A stretch of 11,628 bases of DNA from an uncultured Clostridia bacterium (GTDB taxonomy: Bacteria; Bacillota; Clostridia; Oscillospirales; Oscillospiraceae). Numbering within the stretch: position 1 is the stretch's first letter; each line of letters starts with the position of its first letter. Position numbers and translations under genes: made by a program. The stretch lies in the NCBI GenBank assembly GCA_937907715.1, contig CALERM010000215.1, positions 1 through 11,628 on the forward strand. Direction: 5' to 3'. Of this stretch, positions 6,119-11,628 are shown piece by piece. The notes beneath the pieces were generated by a model. The model made no database searches, had not been told where the DNA came from, and was given only the letters and a program-made list of their open reading frames with translations.

Positions 6119-7867
6119 ATGACCACCAAAGACTACCAGCGCAAGACCACCATGCAGATTTTTCTGCATTTTTTCAAGCCCCACATGGGTCTTTTTGTCC
6201 TCGACATGGTCTGCGCGCTCCTTGTGTCGCTCATTGACCTTGCCTACCCGCTCATTTCGCGCTGGGCAATGTATGAGCTGCTGCCGCAAAGCGCGTTTCA
6301 AACCTTCTTCACCGTGATGGCAGTCGTCGTCTTTGCCTATATCGTGCGCGCGTTTCTCTATTATATCATTACCTACTGGGGACACACGTTCGGCATCCGT
6401 GTCGAGGCGGACATCCGCGAGGCGCTGTTCTGCCACATGCAGGAGCTGGGCTTCGACTACTATGACCAGCACCGCACCGGTCAGCTCATGAGCCGCCTGA
6501 CAAGCGATCTGTTTGAAATCACCGAGCTTGCCCACCACGGTCCGGAGGATCTTTTCATCTCGTTTGTGACGATTGTGGGCGCTTTGATCATCATGTTCCG
6601 CACCGAGTGGCGGCTGGCGCTGGTCGTGTGCATCCTGCTGCCGGTGTTCCTCGTGACTGTGCTGGCGCGCAGACGGCAGATGGGCGCAGCCTCGCGCAAG
6701 GTCAAGCAGCGCGTGGGGCACATCAACGCGGATGTGGAGTCAAGCCTGTCCGGCATGCGCACGGCGAAGGCGTTTGCCAACGAGGCGCTGGAAGCCGAAA
6801 AATTCCGCCGCTCCAACGCCGCCTTCAAGACCTCCAAAAAGAGCTTTCACCGCGAGATGGGCATTTTCATGGCGACCATGGAGCTGTTCATGAGCCTTCT
6901 TTCCGTGTCCGTCGTTGCGGTGGGCGGATACCTGATCATGAAGAACGAGCTGAACTACGCAGACCTTCTGATGTTCAGCCTCTATATCACAGCCTTTGTC
7001 AATCCCATCCGAAAGCTTGCAAACTTCACCGAGCTGTTTGCCAACGGCACGGCGGGTCTGGAGCGCTTCATCCAGATCATGCGCACCGAGCCCACGCTTT
7101 CCGACGCGCCCGGCGCGCTGGAGCTGGAGCATGTGGACGGCAGCATCGATCTGGAGCATGTGGAGTTTTCCTACGACGGCGATCTTGCCGTGCTGCATGA
7201 TATCTCGCTGCATGTAGGTCCCGGGCAGACCATTGCGATTGTCGGTCCGTCCGGCGGCGGCAAGTCGACGCTCTGCCAGCTCATCCCCCGCTTCTATGAT
7301 GTGACCGGCGGCAAACTCTCCATCGACGGACTCGATGTGCGCTGCCTGACGCAGCGGAGCCTGCGCCGGAGCATCGGCATCGTCCAGCAGGATGTGTTTT
7401 TGTTCGCGGACTCCATTCTGGAGAACATCCGCTACGGAAAGCCGGACGCGACAATGGAGGAAATCGTCGACGCAGCAAAGCGCGCAGAAATCTACGACGA
7501 CATTCTCGCCATGCCCGACGGCTTCGACACCTACGTCGGCGAACGCGGCACGCTTCTTTCCGGCGGGCAGAAGCAGCGCATTTCCATTGCGCGCATCTTC
7601 CTGAAAAATCCGCCGATTCTGATTCTCGACGAGGCGACGAGCGCGCTCGACTCTCTGACAGAGGCAAAAATCCAGCATGCCTTCGACGAGCTGGCAAAGG
7701 ATCGCACGACGCTCATCATCGCCCACCGGCTCTCCACCATCCGCTCTGCCAGCCGGATTCTGGTCGTCGCAGACGGGCGCATCGTCGAGTCCGGCACGCA
7801 TACGGAGCTGATGCAGCAAAAAGGCGTGTATGCCAACCTCTGCAACACACAGAACCTGTTCGTGTAA
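6119..7867 (+). CDS. ABC transporter, fused permease and ATPase (type IV exporter, ABCB/MsbA-like half-transporter)
   Basis: A 582-residue protein with an N-terminal transmembrane domain (hydrophobic segments at about 22-48, 60-88, 140-180 and 255-300; residues 12-330 overall) and a C-terminal nucleotide-binding domain (about 345-582). ATPase motifs are complete: Walker A GPSGGGKST (376-384), Q-loop in IGIVQQDVF, signature LSGGQ (480-484), Walker B ILILDE with Asp504 and Glu505, and H-loop His536 in IIAHRLST. The coupling-helix-like segment DYYDQHRTGQLMSRLTSD is typical of MsbA/BmrA relatives. It should work as a dimer. No partner half-transporter is adjacent, so a homodimer is likely. Substrate (lipid, drug or peptide) is not visible; there is no C39 peptidase domain. 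ATG 6119 follows GAGGA (6104-6108). A strong terminator follows the stop codon. Confidence 0.95.
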   Translation: MTTKDYQRKTTMQIFLHFFKPHMGLFVLDMVCALLVSLIDLAYPLISRWAMYELLPQSAFQTFFTVMAVVVFAYIVRAFLYYIITYWGHTFGIRVEADIREALFCHMQELGFDYYDQHRTGQLMSRLTSDLFEITELAHHGPEDLFISFVTIVGALIIMFRTEWRLALVVCILLPVFLVTVLARRRQMGAASRKVKQRVGHINADVESSLSGMRTAKAFANEALEAEKFRRSNAAFKTSKKSFHREMGIFMATMELFMSLLSVSVVAVGGYLIMKNELNYADLLMFSLYITAFVNPIRKLANFTELFANGTAGLERFIQIMRTEPTLSDAPGALELEHVDGSIDLEHVEFSYDGDLAVLHDISLHVGPGQTIAIVGPSGGGKSTLCQLIPRFYDVTGGKLSIDGLDVRCLTQRSLRRSIGIVQQDVFLFADSILENIRYGKPDATMEEIVDAAKRAEIYDDILAMPDGFDTYVGERGTLLSGGQKQRISIARIFLKNPPILILDEATSALDSLTEAKIQHAFDELAKDRTTLIIAHRLSTIRSASRILVVADGRIVESGTHTELMQQKGVYANLCNTQNLFV

Positions 7868-7873
7868 AAAAAC

Positions 7874-7910
7874 GCCCTCATGCAGAAGACCGACCTGCAT
7901 GAGGGCTTTT
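7874..7910. terminator. Bidirectional intrinsic terminator between the exporter and the 91-residue protein gene
   Basis: Perfect 12-bp stem GCCCTCATGCAG (7874-7885) with CTGCATGAGGGC (7895-7906), nine-base loop, then TTTT (7907-7910). On the other side a run of A residues (7866-7872) gives a T run for the leftward transcript. It therefore serves both convergent genes. Confidence 0.9.
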
Positions 7911-7914
7911 CTAT

Positions 7915-8190
7915 TCAGAACAGCAGACTGAGCGTCCACGCGAGCCCAACCGCGCCGCCGCCGGCAAGCGCCCAGAAGAGCTTCTCGGAAAGCCGGCTTG
8001 TGAGCCGCGCGCCGGGCATGTGCGCCGTGCTGTAGCCCTTTGCCGCCGCCTGCGCCTGCCGCAGAAGCTCGTCCTGCGTCACATTACAGCTCTCCGGCGC
8101 ATCCGGTCGCAGCAGGAAAATTGCCTGCTCAAAAAGCGCCGGATCCGGCGCGCGCACCACAATGACCTGCCGGTTGATTCCTTTTACCAT
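7915..8190 (-). CDS. Small tail-anchored protein of unknown function
   Basis: A 91-residue protein starting at ATG 8190, eight bases after AAAGGAGG. The N-terminal half has a beta-alpha look (QVIVVRAPDPALFEQAIFLL, residues 8-27), followed by a Gln/Ala-rich helix (39-50) and a single hydrophobic C-terminal segment (about 71-91: LFWALAGGGAVGLAWTLSLLF by region) with almost nothing after it. This suggests a tail-anchored protein with its N-terminus in the cytoplasm. I recall similar MVKGI-R-VIVVRSPDP small proteins in other Clostridia, sometimes mislabelled as translation initiation factor, but no function is known to me. It lies 105 bases downstream of the dCMP deaminase on the same strand; co-transcription is possible. 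The shared terminator is just beyond its stop. Confidence 0.75.
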   Translation of the reverse strand: MVKGINRQVIVVRAPDPALFEQAIFLLRPDAPESCNVTQDELLRQAQAAAKGYSTAHMPGARLTSRLSEKLFWALAGGGAVGLAWTLSLLF

Positions 8191-8295
8191 GGCGTTTGCC
8201 TCCTTTGCAAGTAAAGCCTTTGTAAAGAAAGCTTTTCCTGTTTTCAGAAAATTATTCCTCCAGTATGCACCGCGGGCAGCCGGACCGGCGCTTCG

Positions 8296-8778
8296 TTATA
8301 CCGGCGTTTCCAGCGTGTCGTCCTGATCAATCCAGTCCTGCACGGGAACGACTGTAAACTCCCGGCGGCTGCTGCGCACAACGACGCGCTTGATGCCGGC
8401 GTTGATGATCATGCGGCGGCACATTGAACACGACGTGGCGTCCTGCAGAATCTCCCCGGTCATCGCATCGTGCCCCACCAGATACAGATCCGCGCCGATG
8501 CACTCGTTGCGGGAGGCGGAAATGATCGCGTTCGCCTCGGCGTGGACGCTGCGGCACAGCTCATAGCGCTCGCCGCGCGGCACCTGCAGCTGCACGCGCA
8601 CGCATCTGCCAAGGTCGGAGCAGTTTTTTCTGCCTCTGGGCGCGCCGTTGTAGCCGGTGGCGACAATTTCGTCGTTGCGGACGATAATCGCGCCATACTG
8701 CCGCCGCAGACACGTCGAGCGTTCCAGCACCGTCTCGGCGATGTCCAGATAGTAGTTCTCCTTTTCAATCCGCTGCAT
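8296..8778 (-). CDS. Deoxycytidylate (dCMP) deaminase family protein, ComEB-like
   Basis: A 160-residue zinc-dependent deaminase that converts dCMP to dUMP for thymidylate synthesis. The active site is H79-A-E81 with Cys117-S-M-Cys120 completing the zinc site; GYNGAPRG (42-49) with Cys53 and Cys59 is the usual dCMP-deaminase region, and RRMIINAGIKRVV follows the Cys pair. The residue before the first zinc Cys is Ser rather than the usual Pro of PCxxC. The start is ATG 8778, eight bases after AGGAGG. The frame runs open to 9009, but that stretch is basic low-complexity sequence that overlaps the promoters, so it is rejected. A promoter lies at 8802-8831 and the gene diverges from the stalk-domain gene. 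Confidence 0.9.
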   Translation of the reverse strand: MQRIEKENYYLDIAETVLERSTCLRRQYGAIIVRNDEIVATGYNGAPRGRKNCSDLGRCVRVQLQVPRGERYELCRSVHAEANAIISASRNECIGADLYLVGHDAMTGEILQDATSCSMCRRMIINAGIKRVVVRSSRREFTVVPVQDWIDQDDTLETPV

Positions 8779-8801
8779 GCGTTCTGCCTCCTTTTTTGAG
8801 T

Positions 8802-8831
8802 AGTATATCACAATGCGCAGCTTCCCTGCAA
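8802..8831 (-). promoter_or_regulatory. Promoter of the dCMP deaminase gene
   Basis: On the minus strand, TTGCAG (8831-8826), 18-base spacer, extended -10 TGA-TATACT (-10 at 8807-8802). The start near 8795 leaves a leader of about 17 bases that is mostly ribosome binding site. Confidence 0.7.
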
Positions 8832-8841
8832 GCGTTTTCCC

Positions 8842-8870
8842 TTGCCGCGGCGGCGGCTTTGTGGTATAAT
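8842..8870 (+). promoter_or_regulatory. Promoter of the stalk-domain/deacetylase-like gene
   Basis: TTGCCG (8842-8847), 17-base spacer, extended -10 TGG-TATAAT (-10 at 8865-8870). The start near 8877 precedes GGGAGGTG (8893-8900) and ATG 8906. The -35 box is ten bases from the -35 box of the divergent deaminase promoter, so a regulator binding here could affect both genes. Confidence 0.75.
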
Positions 8871-8905
8871 AATTTGACTTGATTTTGCTTTTGGGAGGTG
8901 GACGC

Positions 8906-9976
8906 ATGCGCGCAAAGCGGCTTTTCTGCATCGCTCTTTCTCTGATTCTCTGTCTCACGCTCTGCACGCCGGCGCTGGCAGAGGGCGATCTTCTCTTTGT
9001 CGCTGTCAATGACTCGATTCCGCTGACGCTTACGGCACTTCCTTATGAGTCCTCGTCCGGCATCTACGTGCCCTACACAGTGTTCGACGCCTCACCCGGC
9101 GGGGTGATTCCGGCATATAACGCGCAGGCGCAGACGTTCGTCCTGTTCACGCGCCAGCGGCGTCTCGTCTTCGATCTTGCCGAGGGCACCGTCACCGATC
9201 AGGACGGCAACGTCAAAACCGTCTCGACTACCTTCCGTGGCGGCATGCTCTATGTGCCGCTGGTCTACTGCGCATCGTTTTTCTCGCTCAAGGTAAGCTT
9301 GCTGCAAAGTACGTCCGGCTACCCCATCCTTCGCTTCACAACCGGCAGCGAGGTCTATGACGACAGCCTGTTCGTGGAAAAAGCGGAGAGCCTGATTCAG
9401 TACCGCATCGACCAGATGAATGCCGCCGAGCCTTCCCAGCCGCAGTCTCCTGCGCAGCCCGAGCCGGAAAAGCCCGAACATTCCGAGCAGCCCGAGCCCG
9501 AGCAGACGCCCGCCACGGTCTATCTTGCGTTCACGAACGCGGAAACGATGGCGGACAATGCCGCGCTTCTGGAAAAATCCAACCTTCGCGGCACATTTTT
9601 CCTGACTGCCGCCGAGCTGACGGCAGATCCGTCTCTTGCGCGAAGACTCTATGCCGCAGGGCATATTCTCGGCGTGACGGTTGCGGACGACTGTGAGAAT
9701 GTTTCCGCTTCTCTTCTCGAGGCGAACGACGCGCTCTGCCGCGCGCTGAACACGAAAACGCTCTTTGCTCTGCTTCCTGCGTGGCAGCAGGAAGGTATCA
9801 CGGATTTTTCCGTCCTCACGCGCCCACAGGAGCCGGTTTCCGCCGAGTTTGCCGTTCAGCAGACGAATGCGCCGCAGCTTCTGATCATCTCGCAGGATGC
9901 CTCGCAGACGCTCTCCACGCTCGCCGCCGCAGGCGCAAACATTGCGCTTCTGCGCGAGACTGCCACGCTTTCGTAA
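8906..9976 (+). CDS. Secreted stalk-domain protein with a degenerate NodB (polysaccharide deacetylase-like) domain
   Basis: A 356-residue protein starting at ATG 8906, five bases after GGGAGGTG. A clear signal peptide (basic start, hydrophobic 6-20, A-L-A cut site at 23-25) sends it outside. Residues about 28-165 resemble the copper-amine-oxidase N-terminal-like stalk domain (IYVPYTVF, then GGMLYVPLVYCASFF at about 112-126). A Pro/Glu/Gln-rich linker follows (about 173-203). The rest (205-356) reads like a NodB fold: VYLAF at 205-209 where active enzymes have VYLTFDDGP; LRGTFFLTA like the usual KATFF; and GHILGVTVADD (252-262) where enzymes have GHxxGxHTxxH. The catalytic Asp, metal Asp and both metal His are all replaced, so deacetylase activity is unlikely. 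Probably a wall-binding or structural protein. The domain call by motif reading is moderately sure. Confidence 0.8.
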   Translation: MRAKRLFCIALSLILCLTLCTPALAEGDLLFVAVNDSIPLTLTALPYESSSGIYVPYTVFDASPGGVIPAYNAQAQTFVLFTRQRRLVFDLAEGTVTDQDGNVKTVSTTFRGGMLYVPLVYCASFFSLKVSLLQSTSGYPILRFTTGSEVYDDSLFVEKAESLIQYRIDQMNAAEPSQPQSPAQPEPEKPEHSEQPEPEQTPATVYLAFTNAETMADNAALLEKSNLRGTFFLTAAELTADPSLARRLYAAGHILGVTVADDCENVSASLLEANDALCRALNTKTLFALLPAWQQEGITDFSVLTRPQEPVSAEFAVQQTNAPQLLIISQDASQTLSTLAAAGANIALLRETATLS

Positions 9977-9991
9977 AACCAGATACAAAAC

Positions 9992-10013
9992 GCGCCCGCC
10001 GGAAGGCGGGTGC
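9992..10013. terminator. Hairpin terminator between the convergent stalk-domain and DUF1934 genes
   Basis: A nine-pair stem (9992-10000 with 10005-10013, one G-T pair, loop GGAA). Leftward it is followed by GCG... then TTTT (complement of 9987-9990), which suits the ddl-DUF1934 operon. Rightward the T content (TTCTGCGTCTTT) is weak. It lies in the 47-base gap between two converging stop codons. Confidence 0.65.
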
Positions 10014-10023
10014 TTCTGCGTCT

Positions 10024-10449
10024 TTACGTCACGCGAATTTCGATATGATAGCTGTTGAGCCCGCACGTTGCGTATTCCACCTCGATGGAATAAGACAAAT
10101 CAAAAATGCCGCCGTGCTCGTTCATGAGAACGCCGAGGCTTCTGGTCTGCACGCGCAGCATCAAAGCGCCCGGGCCTGCCTCATAAAGAGAATCGTCGAT
10201 TCTCCCCAGCTCAAAGACCATCATGGAGTTGACCTTGCCGGTCCTGCGGAGCGTAACGGTCTTCTCGTCTTCGATCGTGAACGTCGTCACAACGCCCTCC
10301 AACCCGGTCATCTGCGTCTCGACGTAGGAAAAGCGGATATAGCCCGGCTCATAGCAGTAGGACCCTTCGGTCACGAGCTGGATGCTCTCCGGCTCTTCGC
10401 CCTCCAGCTGCTGCGTGCCGGTAATAGAAATCAGTGCTGCCTGTACCAT
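10024..10449 (-). CDS. DUF1934 (YwiB-like) beta-barrel protein
   Basis: A 141-residue soluble protein with the DUF1934 pattern: ALISITGTQ (4-12), IQLVTEGSYCY, YVETQMTGLEGVVTTFTIED, VTLRRTGKVNSMMVFELG, then LMLRVQTRSLGVLMN and IFDLSYSIEVE. The family is calycin-like with no known enzyme activity that I can name. The start is ATG 10449, six bases after GGGAGG and two bases beyond the ddl stop (TGA, 10453-10451), so the two genes have a one-base gap and the ribosome binding site lies inside the ddl end. A start eight residues earlier would overlap ddl and lacks a ribosome binding site. Translation is probably coupled to ddl. The pairing suggests, without proof, a cell-envelope or D-amino-acid link. 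Confidence 0.88.
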   Translation of the reverse strand: MVQAALISITGTQQLEGEEPESIQLVTEGSYCYEPGYIRFSYVETQMTGLEGVVTTFTIEDEKTVTLRRTGKVNSMMVFELGRIDDSLYEAGPGALMLRVQTRSLGVLMNEHGGIFDLSYSIEVEYATCGLNSYHIEIRVT

Positions 10450-10450
10450 G

Positions 10451-11515
10451 TCATTCCTCCCATGCCAGTGCAATCAGTTTGTCGAGAAGCGCTGCATATG
10501 AAATACCGCTCGCCACAAAAAGCTTCGGATACATGGAAATGGATGTGAAGCCCGGGAGCGTGTTGATCTCGTTGAAAATCACAGCGCCATCGATGCGCCG
10601 GACAAAAAAGTCCGCCCGCGCAAGCCCGCGGCACTCCATCGCCGTGTAGACCTTCACCGCCGTCTCACGCACCTGCTCGGATTTTTCCGTAGAAATACGC
10701 GCGGGGATATAGAAGCTGGCGCTGTCGGAGAGATATTTTGCTTCGTAGTCGTAAAATTCCGCACCCGCTTCAATCTCGCCGCACACAGACGCGCAAGGGT
10801 TTTCGTTGCCGAGAACGGCGACCTCGATCTCCTGCCCGTCGATGAACTCCTCGAGCAGTACCTTCTCGCCGTAGCGCAGCGCGTCTGCCACGGAAAGCTC
10901 CAGCTCCTCGCGGCTTTTCGCCTTGGAAATGCCGACCGATGAGCCGGTCCCGGCAGGCTTGACAAACACCGGATAGGAAAACGCCTCTTCGGCAGCCTCT
11001 ATGCATGCTTTCTGTCTGCTCGCCCAGCTTCGCGCCGTGATCATCTGCCAGCGCGCCTGTAAAATCCCCGCGCTCTGCGCAATCAGCTTCGTCATCGATT
11101 TATCCATGCATGCGCTCGACGCGCCGACGCCCGAACCGACAAACGGGATTCCCGCAATTTGCAGCAAGCCCTGCACAGACCCATCCTCGCCGTTTTCCCC
11201 GTGCAGCACCGGGAAGACCACATCGATGCGCTCACGCACCACGCAGTCGTTTTCAAAGCTCAGAAGCCCCTGCCCGCGCACGGGCGAGAGCGCCGCTTTC
11301 CGGTTCCGCGGGCAGCTTTCCCACGTTCCGTTCGGGAGCATCGAATAGTCGCTGCCGCCAAATAGAATCCATTGCCCGTCTCTGGTGATGCCGACAGGAA
11401 AGATGTTGTATTTCTCGGGGTTCAGGTTGTTCAGCACAGCTTCCGCCGAGCGCAGAGAGACCTCATGCTCCGGCGAAACACCGCCAAACAGGACACATAC
11501 GCTGAGTTTTTTCAA
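10451..11515 (-). CDS. ddl: D-alanine--D-alanine ligase
   Basis: A 354-residue ATP-grasp ligase making D-Ala-D-Ala for peptidoglycan. Seen motifs: LFGGVSPEHEVSLRSA (9-24, with the N-terminal Glu-Val-Ser D-Ala1 site), HGENGEDGSVQG, FVKPAGTGSSVGISK (ATP-grasp), FYDYEAKY (omega loop with the Tyr typical of D-Ala-D-Ala rather than D-Ala-D-Lac enzymes) and NEINTLPGFT (Mg2+ binding). The preferred start is TTG 11515, seven bases after GAGG (11526-11523), giving MKKLSVCVLFGG as in homologues. The in-frame TTG at 11521 is only one base from GAGG. The promoter is at 11560-11588. DUF1934 follows with a one-base gap. The protein is of normal length and complete, so this is the housekeeping enzyme and not a vancomycin-resistance variant. 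Confidence 0.96.
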   Translation of the reverse strand: MKKLSVCVLFGGVSPEHEVSLRSAEAVLNNLNPEKYNIFPVGITRDGQWILFGGSDYSMLPNGTWESCPRNRKAALSPVRGQGLLSFENDCVVRERIDVVFPVLHGENGEDGSVQGLLQIAGIPFVGSGVGASSACMDKSMTKLIAQSAGILQARWQMITARSWASRQKACIEAAEEAFSYPVFVKPAGTGSSVGISKAKSREELELSVADALRYGEKVLLEEFIDGQEIEVAVLGNENPCASVCGEIEAGAEFYDYEAKYLSDSASFYIPARISTEKSEQVRETAVKVYTAMECRGLARADFFVRRIDGAVIFNEINTLPGFTSISMYPKLFVASGISYAALLDKLIALAWEE

Positions 11516-11559
11516 GATCAAGCCTCATTTCCGGCGGCGAGCCCGCCTGATTCTTCCCT

Positions 11560-11588
11560 ATCATATGCGAAAAGCATCAAGAACACAA
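11560..11588 (-). promoter_or_regulatory. Promoter of the ddl-DUF1934 operon
   Basis: On the minus strand, TTGTGT (11588-11583), 17-base spacer, TATGAT (11565-11560), predicted start near 11553. The leader of about 38 bases contains a small GGCGG/CCGCC hairpin. Nothing else is recognisable from 11589 to the window end. Confidence 0.55.
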
Positions 11589-11628
11589 GGACTTTTTTAC
11601 ACATTACCGTGATTTTAACAGTGGAAAT

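Noticed and set aside
6740..7939. 399-residue leftward open frame opposite the ABC exporter
   Set aside because: Complementary to complete Walker A, signature and Walker B motifs; no domain or ribosome binding site of its own.
8779..9009. Upstream extension of the dCMP deaminase
   Set aside because: It runs through both divergent promoters and the signal peptide of the neighbouring gene; ATG 8778 has a strong ribosome binding site and matches the family start.
10451..11515. VanA/VanC-type ligase (vancomycin resistance)
   Set aside because: The omega loop FYDYEAKY carries the Tyr and Lys typical of D-Ala-D-Ala ligases, and there are no vanH, vanX or vanT neighbours.

Overview
The window looks like chromosomal DNA of a GC-rich member of the Clostridia, most likely an Oscillospiraceae/Ruminococcaceae-type gut anaerobe. 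The reasons are strong AGGAGG-type ribosome binding sites, sigma-A promoters with extended -10 boxes, several TTG and GTG starts, and families typical of Clostridia (DUF1934 next to ddl, DUF2284, stalk-domain secreted proteins, XRE regulators with a membrane tail). This assignment is inferred from gene content and style, not from a marker gene. I see no rRNA, tRNA, CRISPR array, transposase or phage gene.

Layout from left to right. 1-846 (+) is the 3' part of a D,D-carboxypeptidase. 847-1114 is a non-coding stretch packed with five strong palindromes. 1115-3899 (+) is a two-gene operon: a cytoplasmic GH2 glycosidase and an S66 (LD-carboxypeptidase/MccF-type) serine peptidase. Its end overlaps, tail to tail, an XRE regulator with four membrane segments (3883-4515, -). 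4516-4860 is a 345-base intergenic region. It holds a strong leftward promoter, a leader or small RNA that can fold, an intrinsic-terminator-like hairpin, a duplicated 32-34 base motif, and a rightward promoter for a Cys-rich DUF2284 protein (4861-5391, +). That gene overlaps tail to tail with an RluA-type pseudouridine synthase (5384-6031, -), which diverges from an ABCB-type exporter half-transporter (6119-7867, +). A bidirectional terminator at 7874-7910 separates the exporter from two leftward genes: a 91-residue tail-anchored protein of unknown function and a deoxycytidylate deaminase. The deaminase shares a divergent, well-formed double promoter region with a secreted stalk-domain protein (8906-9976, +) carrying a catalytically dead polysaccharide-deacetylase-like domain. 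The window ends with a leftward operon of ddl (D-Ala-D-Ala ligase) and a DUF1934 protein, one base apart.

Several genes touch the cell envelope (D,D-carboxypeptidase, S66 peptidase, D-Ala-D-Ala ligase, the secreted deacetylase-like protein), but they lie in different transcription units, so this is a loose theme rather than one pathway. Most coding content is ordinary housekeeping. The least explained pieces are the palindrome cluster at 852-1083, the structured leader or small RNA at about 4541-4701 (-), and the secreted pseudoenzyme at 8906-9976.
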